Source: Streptomyces sp. ISL-96 (lineage in GTDB: Bacteria > Actinomycetota > Actinomycetes > Streptomycetales > Streptomycetaceae). Taken from it: 64,000 nt of DNA. The translations under genes were made by a program, and so were the position numbers. Below, one piece after another: positions 33,740 to 42,398 of this stretch. The notes below the pieces were generated by a model that searched no databases, had not been told where the DNA came from, and saw nothing but the letters and a program-made list of their open reading frames with translations. Location of the stretch: the NCBI RefSeq assembly GCF_018614035.1, contig NZ_JAGGPA010000025.1, positions 248,001 to 312,000 of the forward strand, read 5' to 3'. Position 1 is the stretch's first letter. Each line of letters opens with the position of its first letter.

Positions 33740-34591
33740 TTATTTAAGGGTGTCGAGCCGCACGCTGAGGTCGTTGTCGACGGTGAAGTACGGGTACGCC
33801 GTCGTCGGCCGGGTCACCCTCGGCCCCTCTACCGGCCGCACCGGATAGCGGAAGACGCCCTTCTTGTCCCAGACGTCGTCCAGGATGCGCCCCACCCGTA
33901 TCCCGGCCGCCTGCCCCGGCTCCGCCTCCGCCGGGCACAGCCACAGGTCCCACAGCCGCTGCTCGTCGCCGCGCCCCTCGGCCAGCGGCTCGTACTCCAG
34001 CGTGAAGGTGAACGTGCCGTCCTCCCGGAGGGTCACCGGTACCCGGTGCACGTCCTTCTTCGCGCCGCGCAGCCTGGCCTCGAGGACCGCGCCCCCACCG
34101 AGCCCGGTCCCGGCCCCGTACAGCCGCCCCTCCAGCGTCATCGCCCCCTGCGCGAACGTGATGGTCCCGGCCTCCGCGTGCGGCGCGCGCAGCCAGCTGC
34201 GCACCGCGAGCTTGCCGTCGGCCGTCGGATAGGGGATGCGTACGGCGACCTGCGCGCGCCCGGGGTCCGGGGCGCGGTCGACGAGCGAGCGCAGGTCCCT
34301 GATGCCGGGCTCGATGCGCTGTTCCCCGGTCTCGTCCCCGTGGGCGGTGAACGCGTCCCAACGGCCCTCCGCCAGCTCGACCGTGCTCGGCAGCACGGCA
34401 CGCGAGCGGTCGTGCCCGGTGGGCGTGAGCGGCAGCCGCATGACGTCCGCGGCCGTCTTCCCGCCGCGCCGCCGCAGTACGAGCACCGCGCCGGGCGACG
34501 CGTCACCCACGATGTCGAAGGTGACGCCGCCCGCGGAGTCCGCGATGCAGTCGGCGCGGGGCGGCTCCGTGCGGGTCGAGGTGCTGGTCAT
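33740..34591 (-). CDS. Conserved protein coupled to a glycosyltransferase
   Basis: Protein of 283 aa that I cannot place in a characterised family. It is beta-rich, with alternating short hydrophobic and charged stretches (VTFDIVGDASPGAVLVLRRRGG, TFTFTLEYEPL, AYPYFTVDNDLSVRLDTLK) and no signal peptide or membrane helix. The ATG at 34591 overlaps the stop of the GT4 gene (ATGA), so it is translated together with it and probably works in the same glycan pathway. It is the last gene of the unit, followed by a perfect terminator. Confidence 0.6.
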   Translation of the reverse strand: MTSTSTRTEPPRADCIADSAGGVTFDIVGDASPGAVLVLRRRGGKTAADVMRLPLTPTGHDRSRAVLPSTVELAEGRWDAFTAHGDETGEQRIEPGIRDLRSLVDRAPDPGRAQVAVRIPYPTADGKLAVRSWLRAPHAEAGTITFAQGAMTLEGRLYGAGTGLGGGAVLEARLRGAKKDVHRVPVTLREDGTFTFTLEYEPLAEGRGDEQRLWDLWLCPAEAEPGQAAGIRVGRILDDVWDKKGVFRYPVRPVEGPRVTRPTTAYPYFTVDNDLSVRLDTLK

Positions 34592-35871
34592 GCGGTCTGC
34601 CCTTTCCGGAGCACGGAGGCGGCCTTGTAGCGGAGGGAGTACGCCCCGTCGAAGACCGCTCCCCGTGAGCGGTACAGCGCGTTCTGGACCCGGCTGCGCG
34701 AGCGGCTGTTGGCGCCGCGCGAGAGGAGTCCGGTGAACAGCGCCTCATGGCGCTCGGCGATGTGCCCCGGATCGAAGCGGGCCGAGCTGTCGAGCGCGGC
34801 CGCTCCCATGGCGCGCCGCAGCTCGTCGTCGTTGATCAGCCCGAGGAGGGCGTCGGCGACCGCGTCGGAGTCCCCCACCGGTACCAGCCGCCCGTCGGAT
34901 CCCTCATCGATGATCTCGCGCGGCCCGTGCGGGCAGTCCGTGGAGACCACCGGCAGCCCCGAGCGCATCGCTTCGACGATGGTCATGCCGAAGGACTCGT
35001 GGCTGGAGGTGACCGCCGCTATCGAGCCCTTGACCCACTCGGGCTCGATGGGGTTGGCCGGTCCCATCAGGAAGACGTGGTTGTGCAGCCCGAGTTCGCT
35101 GATGAGGGCGTGCAGGGCCTTCTTCTCGTTGCCGCTCGCGTCGCCGCTGCCGTATATGCGCAGCCGCCAGTCGGGGCGGGCGGCGACGACCTTCGCGAAG
35201 GCCTCGATCAGCAGGTCGTACCGCTTGACCTTGGTGAGCCGGCCGGCCGCGACGACCCATTTGGCGCTGGAGTCGGCCGGCGCGATGAGGGGCGCGGGCA
35301 CGCTGTTCGGCACAGCCTCGACGCGTACACCGGGCAGCTTGAGCCGGGTTCGGTAGTCCTGGGCGTCGGCCTCGGTGACGGTGGTGATGGCATCGAGCAG
35401 GCCGTAACGGTGGCTCAGTTCGCGGCGCAGCCGGTAGCCGTGCCCGGCGAGGGTGAGGTGCTCCTGGCCGACTCGCACGGGGCCGCGCCTGGTCTGCCGG
35501 GTGATGTGCACGTTGAGTCCGGGGCGGGTGCCGACGACGACGTCCGCCTCCGTGGACTTCAGGTGCGTGGCGATACGGGCGTCGGTGAGCCGGCTGTACT
35601 GCTTGTGGCGCCCGTCGCCGACCGGGAACACCTTTGCCGGCTGCGTGAACCGCTCGTCGTCGCCGTCGTATCCGTGACTCTTCTTGCGCAGGTCGACCAG
35701 ATAGTCCAGCCGTACCCCGGCGGGGGCGCCCATCGCGGGCTCGTCACGGTGGCGGAAGGCCGAGACGATCTCGACGTCGTGCTGCTCGGCCAGCGCCTGG
35801 GCGAGGTTGAAGGTCGTACGGATCGTGCCGCCGATGCCGTACGCGTTGTGGAGCAGGAAAGAGATGTGCAT
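34588..35871 (-). CDS. Glycosyltransferase family 4 (GT-B fold)
   Basis: Retaining sugar transferase of 427 aa. The N-terminal domain starts HISFLLHNAYGIGGTIRTTFNLAQ with the Gly-rich acceptor loop. The C-terminal nucleotide-sugar domain has WVVAAGRLTKVKRYDLLIEAF and the E-x7-E motif in SSHESFGMTIVEAMRSGLPVV. A ~50-residue basic C-terminal extension (SRGANSRSRSRVQNALYRSRGAVF) may attach it to the membrane. First gene of a two-gene unit; the second overlaps by 4 bases. Acceptor and donor are unknown; teichoic-acid-like or surface-glycan roles are possible. Confidence 0.9.
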   Translation of the reverse strand: MHISFLLHNAYGIGGTIRTTFNLAQALAEQHDVEIVSAFRHRDEPAMGAPAGVRLDYLVDLRKKSHGYDGDDERFTQPAKVFPVGDGRHKQYSRLTDARIATHLKSTEADVVVGTRPGLNVHITRQTRRGPVRVGQEHLTLAGHGYRLRRELSHRYGLLDAITTVTEADAQDYRTRLKLPGVRVEAVPNSVPAPLIAPADSSAKWVVAAGRLTKVKRYDLLIEAFAKVVAARPDWRLRIYGSGDASGNEKKALHALISELGLHNHVFLMGPANPIEPEWVKGSIAAVTSSHESFGMTIVEAMRSGLPVVSTDCPHGPREIIDEGSDGRLVPVGDSDAVADALLGLINDDELRRAMGAAALDSSARFDPGHIAERHEALFTGLLSRGANSRSRSRVQNALYRSRGAVFDGAYSLRYKAASVLRKGQTA

Positions 35872-36038
35872 ACGCCGACGCGACCCCCAGATCTTCCGCG
35901 GACGTGGTCTCTGTCCGCTTGCTTTCAGAAATGGACTGTACTGGTCGCAAACCGATCACCCCGGCTCGCATCGAATCGTTCCAATACGGTTGTGACATCG
36001 ATAGCGCGAGCGGAGCAACCAAACTGCCGTTCTACGCA

Positions 36039-37340
36039 TCAGGGCCGGTAGGGAAGTTGCGGAACGGTGAAGCAGTTGCCGTTCATGTCCCCGCCCTGCG
36101 TCACCCACCCCGCCCCGTCCCGCCACCGCGCCACCGACAGGCACGTGCGCCTGGTCTCGGGCGGCTCGGCCAGTCGCCTGAACGACACGGGAAGCAGCAG
36201 TCCGCGTGCGGTGTACGGCTCTTCGCGGTTCAGGTACGCCTCGACGCACGCGCGCGTGAGCTGCCGCCCGCACGACTTCGCCGCGTCCGCGAACCACATG
36301 GCGGCCGCCCAGCCCTCCAACTGCCACTGGGACAGCGGCCGGTCCTTGTTCTTCTCCCCCATCGCCTCCCGGAACTCCCGTACGGCCGGATGGCCTGCGT
36401 CCTCGTAGTTGCGGCTGGCCCCGGTGACCCACAGGGCGTTGCGGCAGCGTGGCGCGTTCCTGAAGTCCCGCGGAACGGCGGACGACCAGTTCTGCACATT
36501 GGTGACCTTCGCGGTGACCTCCACGCCCACGGCGTCCATCGCCTCGCACAGCTGGGCGTTGCCGTGCGTGTCCATCGCGTCGAAGACCAGGTCGACCCCC
36601 TGGTCCTTGAGGTCCGCCGCCACCGCCCGGAAGTTGGGCAGCGCGAAGTCCACCTGTTCGGTGACGACCCGGTAGCCCTCGTCCTTCAGCCCCTTGATGA
36701 TCAGCCGGGCGTACGCCGCCGACGAGGCCTGGTTGTAGGCGACCACGGCGGCGGTGCGCGCGCCCTGCTCGCGCTTGAAGTAGCGGTAGACCTCGGTGCC
36801 GCCGTAGAGCGTGCCGTTCCAGCCCGGCTTCCCGCCGGTGCGCGGGGCATCACTGCCGTAGATCCCGTACAGGTGCGGGTAGGTGTCGTACGCCGGACCG
36901 ATCGGCTGGCCACCGATGTCGGGGACGCCCGCGGCGGCGACCCGGGGCGCGCCCGCGTACTCCAGGGCGGTCGTCGCGACCAGCGCGAAGACCTTCCGCT
37001 CGTCGAGGAGCTTGTGCACGCAGTCGTTGTTGCCGACGCCGCTGCCGCCGTCGTCGCAGGTGAACACCTCGACCTTGCGGCCGTCGATGCCGCCGTCCGC
37101 GTTGAGTGCGTCGAAGTACGCCCGGGCGCCCTCCCCGGGCCCGCTGAAGGCCGAGCCGCCGACCGGGCTGGTGGCACTGCTGATGATGCCGATACGTACC
37201 GGCTCGGCCTCCCGTGCGGGCGGCGGGGCGCTCCGGCGGCCCTCGAAGTCACTCTCGGGCAGCCGGCTGCCGCAGGCGGCGCTCAGCAGGAGGAACGCCG
37301 CGAGCAGCAGGCTTTCAGCAGCCCGGCACAGCCGGCGCAT
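36039..37340 (-). CDS. ABC transporter substrate-binding lipoprotein, LivK-like
   Basis: Extracytoplasmic receptor of the branched-chain amino-acid type, about 433 aa. The lipoprotein signal ends LLLSAACGS, with Cys as the lipidation site. The Peripla_BP_6 fold starts VRIGIISSATSPVGGSAFSGPGEGARAYFDALNADGGIDGRKVEV and continues GTLYGGTEVYRYFKREQGARTAAVVAYNQ. Start ATG 37340 overlaps the upstream lipoprotein gene by 26 bases. The matching permease/ATPase genes are divergent at 38422-41669. Ligand unknown: the family also binds amides, urea and aromatic compounds. Confidence 0.85.
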   Translation of the reverse strand: MRRLCRAAESLLLAAFLLLSAACGSRLPESDFEGRRSAPPPAREAEPVRIGIISSATSPVGGSAFSGPGEGARAYFDALNADGGIDGRKVEVFTCDDGGSGVGNNDCVHKLLDERKVFALVATTALEYAGAPRVAAAGVPDIGGQPIGPAYDTYPHLYGIYGSDAPRTGGKPGWNGTLYGGTEVYRYFKREQGARTAAVVAYNQASSAAYARLIIKGLKDEGYRVVTEQVDFALPNFRAVAADLKDQGVDLVFDAMDTHGNAQLCEAMDAVGVEVTAKVTNVQNWSSAVPRDFRNAPRCRNALWVTGASRNYEDAGHPAVREFREAMGEKNKDRPLSQWQLEGWAAAMWFADAAKSCGRQLTRACVEAYLNREEPYTARGLLLPVSFRRLAEPPETRRTCLSVARWRDGAGWVTQGGDMNGNCFTVPQLPYRP

Positions 37341-37848
37341 TGCCGCTGAGCTGGACCAGCGCACACAGGGTCTTGACGGAGACCTTCCACACGTCGTCCT
37401 GGAGGACCGAGGTGCCCTTGCTGTTGGGCACGGCCGGCTGTCCGCCGACGAGCAGGTCGTACGTCACATCCGCCTCGGTGGCGGAGGTGAACTTCACGTC
37501 GGTGACTTTCGCGGAGGACCTGGCGGCGTTCGGGTCATTGGCGAAGGCCGTCAGCACGCGCCGCATCTGCTCGCCGTTCTGGAGCACCCTGACCTTGTCG
37601 TCCGTCGACGCCTTGGGGTCGAAGAACGTCCTCCAGTTCTTCTCGACCGCCGACCTGGCCGCGGTGAGGTCGCTGGGCTGGTTCTTGTCCGGGGTCACCG
37701 GAGGGCTGGTGGCCGGGGAACGCGCCGGCGCCTCTGGCGCGCCGTTGTCGTCACCGCAGGCCGCGGCGGCCGGTACCAGTATCAGCACTGCGGCGGCCGC
37801 CCATGCCGCAGTACGAGGGTGTCTGCCGAGGACCATCTGGCTCACCAC
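37315..37848 (-). CDS. Lipoprotein, Mtb12/CFP-2-like fold
   Basis: Exported lipoprotein of 177 aa with signal peptide TAAWAAAAVLILVPAAAACGDD (lipid-modified Cys), a Pro/Ser/Thr-rich spacer and a ~110-residue domain of the low-molecular-weight antigen Mtb12 type: AARSAVEKNWRTFFDPKASTDDKVRVLQNGEQ...TDVKFTSATEADVTYDLLVGG...DVWKVSVKTLCALVQL. The fold resembles NTF2-like proteins. Function unknown. It is the first gene of the unit with the LivK-like receptor, overlapping it by 26 bases. Confidence 0.75.
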   Translation of the reverse strand: MVSQMVLGRHPRTAAWAAAAVLILVPAAAACGDDNGAPEAPARSPATSPPVTPDKNQPSDLTAARSAVEKNWRTFFDPKASTDDKVRVLQNGEQMRRVLTAFANDPNAARSSAKVTDVKFTSATEADVTYDLLVGGQPAVPNSKGTSVLQDDVWKVSVKTLCALVQLSGNAPAVPGC

Positions 37849-37970
37849 CGGGTGTCCGACCGGGCCGTTCGCCCGATGCTTCCAGGGTCTGTCGCTTCAG
37901 GGCATAGTGCAACGTATCCGCCGCCAAGGACAGGCTCGTACCGACCCGTGAAGTCCTCGAGGGGGTCCCC

Positions 37971-38417
37971 GTGCCAAGGACGCGACCGCGCGACAGGCCA
38001 CTGCTGTGGGCCGGCCTGACGGCCCTGGTCTGCGGTGCGGTGCTCTGCGTGATCGGCTGGTACGCGATCTCCGGCGAGCGCTTCGCCGAACGGCAGCTCC
38101 CGTACATCGCCTCCTGCACGGTGCCCGGCGCGGCGCTGATCGTCGCCGGCGCGGTGCTCCTCGCACGCGGCGACCGGGAGCCGGCGCCCACGGAGGAGGA
38201 CACCGGCGGGGCGGAGCCGGTGGAAGTGTCCACGCCGCCGTCCCCGTCCGCCGAGGGCCCGCTGCTCCGAGTTCCCGGCGGGACACTCCTCCACCGGCCC
38301 GACTGCCCGCTCGTCACCGGCAAACCGGACGCCGCGCCACCGGAAGACCCGTCCGGCCTGAACCCCTGCCCCGTCTGCGAACCCCCTGCCCCCGAACCCC
38401 CCGCCGCCGAGGCCTGA
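37971..38417 (+). CDS. Two-helix membrane protein with Zn-binding-like Cys tail
   Basis: Small membrane protein of 148 aa. Two hydrophobic helices (LLWAGLTALVCGAVLCVIGWYAI and ALIVAGAVLLARG) are followed by an acidic, Pro-rich linker and a C-terminal motif LLHRPDCPLVTG...LNPCPVCEP. The His-x3-Cys...Cys-x2-Cys spacing resembles the Ada-type zinc-binding module. It ends 4 bases before the permease-ATPase fusion gene, so it is probably part of that ABC operon. GTG start at 37971 after GAGGGGG. Function unknown. Confidence 0.72.
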   Translation: MPRTRPRDRPLLWAGLTALVCGAVLCVIGWYAISGERFAERQLPYIASCTVPGAALIVAGAVLLARGDREPAPTEEDTGGAEPVEVSTPPSPSAEGPLLRVPGGTLLHRPDCPLVTGKPDAAPPEDPSGLNPCPVCEPPAPEPPAAEA

Positions 38418-38421
38418 CACC

Positions 38422-40959
38422 GTGTCGTCTCTCACGTACGACCTCACGCTGGCGGGGCTCGCCGCCGGCAGCGCGGCGGCGCTCACCGGCATCGGACTGA
38501 TCGTCACCTACCGGGCGACCGGCGTACTGAACCTGGCGCACGGCGCGATCGCCATGGTGTGCGCGTACGTGCTGCGCCAACTGGCGGTGGAATGGCACTG
38601 GCCGCTGCCCCTGGCGGCCGCCGTGACGCTGGTGGTCGTGGCACCCGGCCTCGGACTGCTCCTCGACCGGGCGGTGTTCCGGCCCCTGGCGGTCCTCGGC
38701 AGCGGTCCGGCGCAGACCCTGGTCGCGTCCATCGGCGTGTTCGTCCTGCTCGTCGGGGGCGCGGCGCTGGTGTGGGGCACCGGAGCCCGCGCGGACGCGC
38801 CCGTGCTGCTGGCCGGCGATCCCTGGGCGCAGCTGGCGACGGTAGTGGTACTGGCGGCCCTGGTGGACGCGGTGACCCGGTGGACGCGCTTCGGGCGCGA
38901 GCTGCGGGCGGTCGTCGACAACCGTCCGCTGGCCGCGCTGGGCGGGACGAACACGGACCGGGTCGCGGCGGCGGGCTGGGCGTTCGGCTCGTTCACGGCG
39001 GGCCTGACGGGCGTACTCCTGGCCCCGTACGTACGCCTGGACCCGTACGGTCTCCCCCTGCTCGTCGTCGAAGTGATCGCGGTGGCGGTGGTGGCGCGCA
39101 TGCGGAGCCTGCCCGTCGCGGTGGGCGCGGCACTGGCGATCGGTGTCGCGCAGGCGCAACTGACGCGGGTGCACCCGCCGGCCGCCTGGGCCGAGCCGCT
39201 CGTCCAGGCGATCGGCGCGAACCTCTTCGTGGTGGCCCTGCTGATCGCGGCCCTGGCGGTGCCCACCACGGACGCCCGCGACGCGCTCCCCCGCCCTCCG
39301 GTGCCCGTCCTGCCGGCCGCACCGCCGGTCGCGTGGCTGGTGGCGGGGGTCCTCTTCCTCCTCCCTCTCGGCTTCGCGGGCTCGGATCTCCACACGTCCA
39401 TCCAGGTCCCCGCACTGGCGGTGATCCTCCTCTCGCTGGTGGTCGTGACGGGCCGGGGCGGCCAGATCTCGCTGGGCCAGGCGGCGTACGCGGGCCTCGG
39501 CGCCCTCTTCACCGCCCTCCTGGCGGCGGGCCGCTTCCCCGGCCTGCCCGCCATGCCGGAACTCCCGGCCCTGGCCGTGGCGGTGGTGCTGGTGGCCCCG
39601 CTGGGCGTACTCCTCGGCTGGCCTGCGATCGGCCGCCGGGGCCTCGCACTGGCCCTGACCACACTGGCGTTCGGCGTCGCGGTGAGCCGCTTCGTCTTCG
39701 CGCAGCCGTACGCGACGTCCGGCCTCGGCCTGGCCCGCCCGGCCGGCTTCCATTCCGACCGCGTGTACTACGCCCTGGAACTGGCCCTGCTGGCCACCGC
39801 CCTGCTGGCCGTGGCCGCGCTGCGCCGGGGCCGCGCGGGCCGCGCGCTGGCGGCGATGCGCGACCACGAGACGGGCGCCTCGGCGGCGGGCGTTCCCGTC
39901 CCCACCCTGAAGCTCCTCACCTTCGTCACGGGCGCGGCGCTGGCCGCGCTGGGCGGCGGCATGCTGGGGATGGGCCTGCGCGCGTTCGACCCGGCGGCGT
40001 ACGACCCGGTGCGCGCACTGCTGTGGTTCGCGGCGGTAGTGGTCCTGGGCGCCGACAACCTCCTGGGCGCGTGCGCGGCGGCGGCGCTGCTGGTGGGCCT
40101 GGACGCGGGGGCGCGGGGCGGCGCGGCGGCGGCGGTGATCGGCGTACTGGCGGTACTGCTGGGCCGCTATCCGCCGGCGGCAAGGCTTCCCGCAACGCGC
40201 CACCTTCCAGCCCCTCCGGCGTTTGAGGAGCGGGGTCTGGGGCGGAGCCCCAGTTCGGGAAGGGGCGGGTCGGGGAAAGTCCCGCGCAGCGGCACCAGAG
40301 CGGCCGCACCCCTCACCGCCCACGCCCTACGCCTCACCTACGGCGCGTACACCGCCCTGGACGGCGTAGACATCACCATCGAACCCGGCAGGGTGACCGC
40401 ACTGATCGGCCCCAACGGAGCCGGCAAGAGCACCCTCTTCCACTGCCTGGCCGGCACCCTCCGCCCGGACTCCGGCCGCGTGGAGCTGAACGGCGCGGAC
40501 ATCACCCACACACCCCCGCACACCCGCACCCGCCTCGGCATCGCCCGTACCTTGCAGGACCTCGCCGTCTTCCCCTCCCTCACCGTCGAGGAGAACATCG
40601 CGCTCGGCGCCGAACAGGGCCACGTACGGACCGACCCCACCGCCCTGGAGTCCGTACTGCGCCTCCTGGACCTCGCGGGCCCCGTCCGCCACCACCCCGC
40701 AGCCGCCCTCCCCACCGGAACCCTGCGCCGCGTAGAGCTGGGCAGGGCGCTCGCGGGCCGCCCGCACACCCTCCTGCTCGACGAGCCCGCCGCCGGGCTC
40801 GACACGGCAGAGGCACAGCGACTGGCCCGGATCATGGCCGCGCTCGCGGCCGACGGCATGGCCGTGCTCGTCGTCGAGCACGACCTCGACCTGGTCGCGG
40901 ACATCGCCCACACCGTGCACACCATGACGGCCGGACGCATCGAGGCAGCGGCCCCATGA
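38422..40959 (+). CDS. LivH-LivM-LivG fusion: ABC permease/permease/ATPase
   Basis: Single 845 aa polypeptide carrying three subunits of a branched-chain-amino-acid-type uptake system. Residues ~1-290 are the LivH permease (starts LAGLAAGSAAALTGIGLIVTY...GVLNLAHGAIAMVCAY), ~300-590 the LivM permease (ISLGQAAYAGLGALFTALL). Residues ~596-620 are a linker that is a translated dispersed repeat. Residues ~633-845 are the LivG ATPase: Walker A GPNGAGKST, degenerate signature LPTGTLRRVELG, Walker B TLLLDEPAAGLD, switch His in VLVVEHD. GTG start at 38422. The stop overlaps the next ATPase gene as ATGA. The separate receptor gene is divergent at 36039. Confidence 0.9.
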   Translation: MSSLTYDLTLAGLAAGSAAALTGIGLIVTYRATGVLNLAHGAIAMVCAYVLRQLAVEWHWPLPLAAAVTLVVVAPGLGLLLDRAVFRPLAVLGSGPAQTLVASIGVFVLLVGGAALVWGTGARADAPVLLAGDPWAQLATVVVLAALVDAVTRWTRFGRELRAVVDNRPLAALGGTNTDRVAAAGWAFGSFTAGLTGVLLAPYVRLDPYGLPLLVVEVIAVAVVARMRSLPVAVGAALAIGVAQAQLTRVHPPAAWAEPLVQAIGANLFVVALLIAALAVPTTDARDALPRPPVPVLPAAPPVAWLVAGVLFLLPLGFAGSDLHTSIQVPALAVILLSLVVVTGRGGQISLGQAAYAGLGALFTALLAAGRFPGLPAMPELPALAVAVVLVAPLGVLLGWPAIGRRGLALALTTLAFGVAVSRFVFAQPYATSGLGLARPAGFHSDRVYYALELALLATALLAVAALRRGRAGRALAAMRDHETGASAAGVPVPTLKLLTFVTGAALAALGGGMLGMGLRAFDPAAYDPVRALLWFAAVVVLGADNLLGACAAAALLVGLDAGARGGAAAAVIGVLAVLLGRYPPAARLPATRHLPAPPAFEERGLGRSPSSGRGGSGKVPRSGTRAAAPLTAHALRLTYGAYTALDGVDITIEPGRVTALIGPNGAGKSTLFHCLAGTLRPDSGRVELNGADITHTPPHTRTRLGIARTLQDLAVFPSLTVEENIALGAEQGHVRTDPTALESVLRLLDLAGPVRHHPAAALPTGTLRRVELGRALAGRPHTLLLDEPAAGLDTAEAQRLARIMAALAADGMAVLVVEHDLDLVADIAHTVHTMTAGRIEAAAP
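40208..40279 (+). repeat. Dispersed GC-rich repeat, copy C, inside the ABC fusion gene
   Basis: The fullest copy: CAGCCCCTCCGGCGTTTGAG-GAGCGGGGTCTGGGGCGGAG-CCCCAGTTCGGGAAGGGGCG-GGTCGGGGAAAG. It falls in frame within the 38422-40959 gene and is translated as about PAPPAFEERGLGRSPSSGRG, forming the linker between the second permease and the ATPase domain. In its other locations in this window the repeat is intergenic or at a gene end. Confidence 0.85.
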
Positions 40960-41669
40960 CCAACGCCATGGAACTGCGCCGCGCCCGCGTCCGCTACGGC
41001 CCCCTGGAGGCCCTCCACGGAGTGGACCTCCCCGTACCGGCGGGCGGCTCCCCGACCGTCCTCCTCGGCCGCAACGGCTCCGGCCGTACGACCGTCCTGC
41101 GCGCCCTCGCCGGAACCGTGCCCCTGGCCTCGGGCCAGGTCCTCTGGTACGGCAGGGACATCACCCGCCTGCGCCCCCACGACCGCGCCCGCCACGGCCT
41201 GTGCTTCGTACCGGACAGGCACGCCGTGTACGCGTCCCTCACCGTCGCGGAGAACCTGGAACTGGCGCTCCCTTCACCCGAAGGGGACATCGCACCGGCC
41301 CTCACCGCCTACCCGGCCCTGCGCGCCCTGCTCCCCCACCGCGCGGGCACCCTCTCCGGCGGCGAGCAGCGCATGCTGGCGGTCTCCCGCGCCTTCCTGT
41401 CCCGCGCCCGCGTGGTGCTCCTCGACGAACCCACCCAGGGCATGTCCCGGCCCGTGGCGGCCCGTACGTACGAACTGCTCGCCGCACTGGCACCGGCCAC
41501 CACAGTCGTGACGGCGGAACAGAGAATGCCGCCCGCCCTGCTGAGCCGGACGACGACAGGCCCCGTCTTCGTGCATGAACTGCGCCGCGGCGCGGTGGTC
41601 TTCAGCGGAGAGGCATCAGAACTGCACCACGGCCCTACCCCTTCTTCGCAGCCGGAAGGACCAGCATGA
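40956..41669 (+). CDS. LivF-like ABC ATPase with Arg in Walker A
   Basis: Second ATPase of the ABC system, 237 aa. Signature LSGGEQRMLAVSRAFLSRARVVLLDEPTQGMS (signature plus Walker B) is well preserved. Walker A reads GRNGSGRTT: the phosphate-binding Lys is Arg44, a change that usually abolishes ATP hydrolysis, so this half-site may be degenerate and the LivG half may do the work. The C-terminal ~40 residues diverge from LivF (TTTGPVFVHELRRGAVVFSGE). ATG 40956 overlaps the fusion gene stop. The 3' end overlaps the convergent rpf gene by 35 bases. Confidence 0.85.
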   Translation: MTNAMELRRARVRYGPLEALHGVDLPVPAGGSPTVLLGRNGSGRTTVLRALAGTVPLASGQVLWYGRDITRLRPHDRARHGLCFVPDRHAVYASLTVAENLELALPSPEGDIAPALTAYPALRALLPHRAGTLSGGEQRMLAVSRAFLSRARVVLLDEPTQGMSRPVAARTYELLAALAPATTVVTAEQRMPPALLSRTTTGPVFVHELRRGAVVFSGEASELHHGPTPSSQPEGPA

Positions 41670-42180
41670 CGCCGGTGCGGATCCGGTCCGGGTCGCGGCC
41701 GATCACCAACGCGTTGGCCCGGTGGAGCGCCTTCCAGCCGCCCTTGACGCGATAGCGGCGGGCGATCGAGGCGAGCGTGTCCCCGGATTTCACGAAGTGG
41801 ACCCGGCCGAAGAGCTTGTAGCGCTTGGAGCAGACGGGCCACGCCTTCCATCCCTGGGTGGCGAGCACCCTCTCCGCGACCTTGATCTGCTGCGCCCGGG
41901 TGGCGAGGTCGGCGCGCGGGGCGTACGCGAGCCCGCCGTGCTCCGCCCACGTCGCCTGCCAGAACTGCAGTCCGCCGTAGTAGCCGTTGCCGGTGTTGAT
42001 GTGCCAGTCGCCGCTGCTCTCGCACTCGGCGAGGCAGTTCCAGGGCCACTCGGTGGCCGCGCAAGCACCGGCCGGCGGCGGTGGCGTGGCCCGCGCGCCC
42101 GCCGGACACAGAGCCAGCAGTACGGCGAGCAGGGCGACCGGCACGTAACGGGACCGACGGGATCGCGGCAGCGTGGGCAT
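41635..42180 (-). CDS. Resuscitation-promoting factor (Rpf) with LysM domain
   Basis: Secreted muralytic enzyme of 181 aa that cleaves peptidoglycan and promotes spore germination in Streptomyces. Signal peptide to ~residue 31 (ALLAVLLALCPAGARA). The Rpf lysozyme-like domain (~40-115) has the catalytic Glu in WNCLAECESSGDWHINTGNG and YYGGLQFWQATW. A LysM domain (VHFVKSGDTLASIARRYRV...) at ~128-178 binds the wall. Short form, like one of the small Streptomyces Rpfs. Its 3' end overlaps the LivF gene tail to tail. Confidence 0.92.
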   Translation of the reverse strand: MPTLPRSRRSRYVPVALLAVLLALCPAGARATPPPPAGACAATEWPWNCLAECESSGDWHINTGNGYYGGLQFWQATWAEHGGLAYAPRADLATRAQQIKVAERVLATQGWKAWPVCSKRYKLFGRVHFVKSGDTLASIARRYRVKGGWKALHRANALVIGRDPDRIRTGVMLVLPAAKKG

Positions 42181-42398
42181 CGCGCCACGCTAGGCAGGCG
42201 CCCGGGCATCGGCTCACCTGCCGCGCGGCGGACCGGAAGAGCCCCACCCGGTCGGCCGACGGGGCAACGCCTGGGTCGCCCGTGCCGTTCGGTTCGATTC
42301 CGTTCCCTTCTTCGCGTGACCCCGGCCGCAGATCACCCGTTGTCTTCTTGACGAGCCGGGAACCACCCGGCACCCGCACCGAGTCCGAGGAGTCCCCC

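Noticed and set aside
38314..40323. Long minus-strand open frame antisense to the ABC fusion gene
   Set aside because: No recognisable domain, biased composition, and the plus strand encodes clear Liv permease motifs over the same interval.
42181..42398. Possible c-di-AMP (ydaO) riboswitch upstream of the rpf gene, as known for Streptomyces rpfA
   Set aside because: The leader has GC-rich stems and a GGGTGGGGC stretch, but I could not find the conserved GGGGTGAATC-type and GTCAGCTAACC-type elements. A covariance search with RF00379 would settle it.
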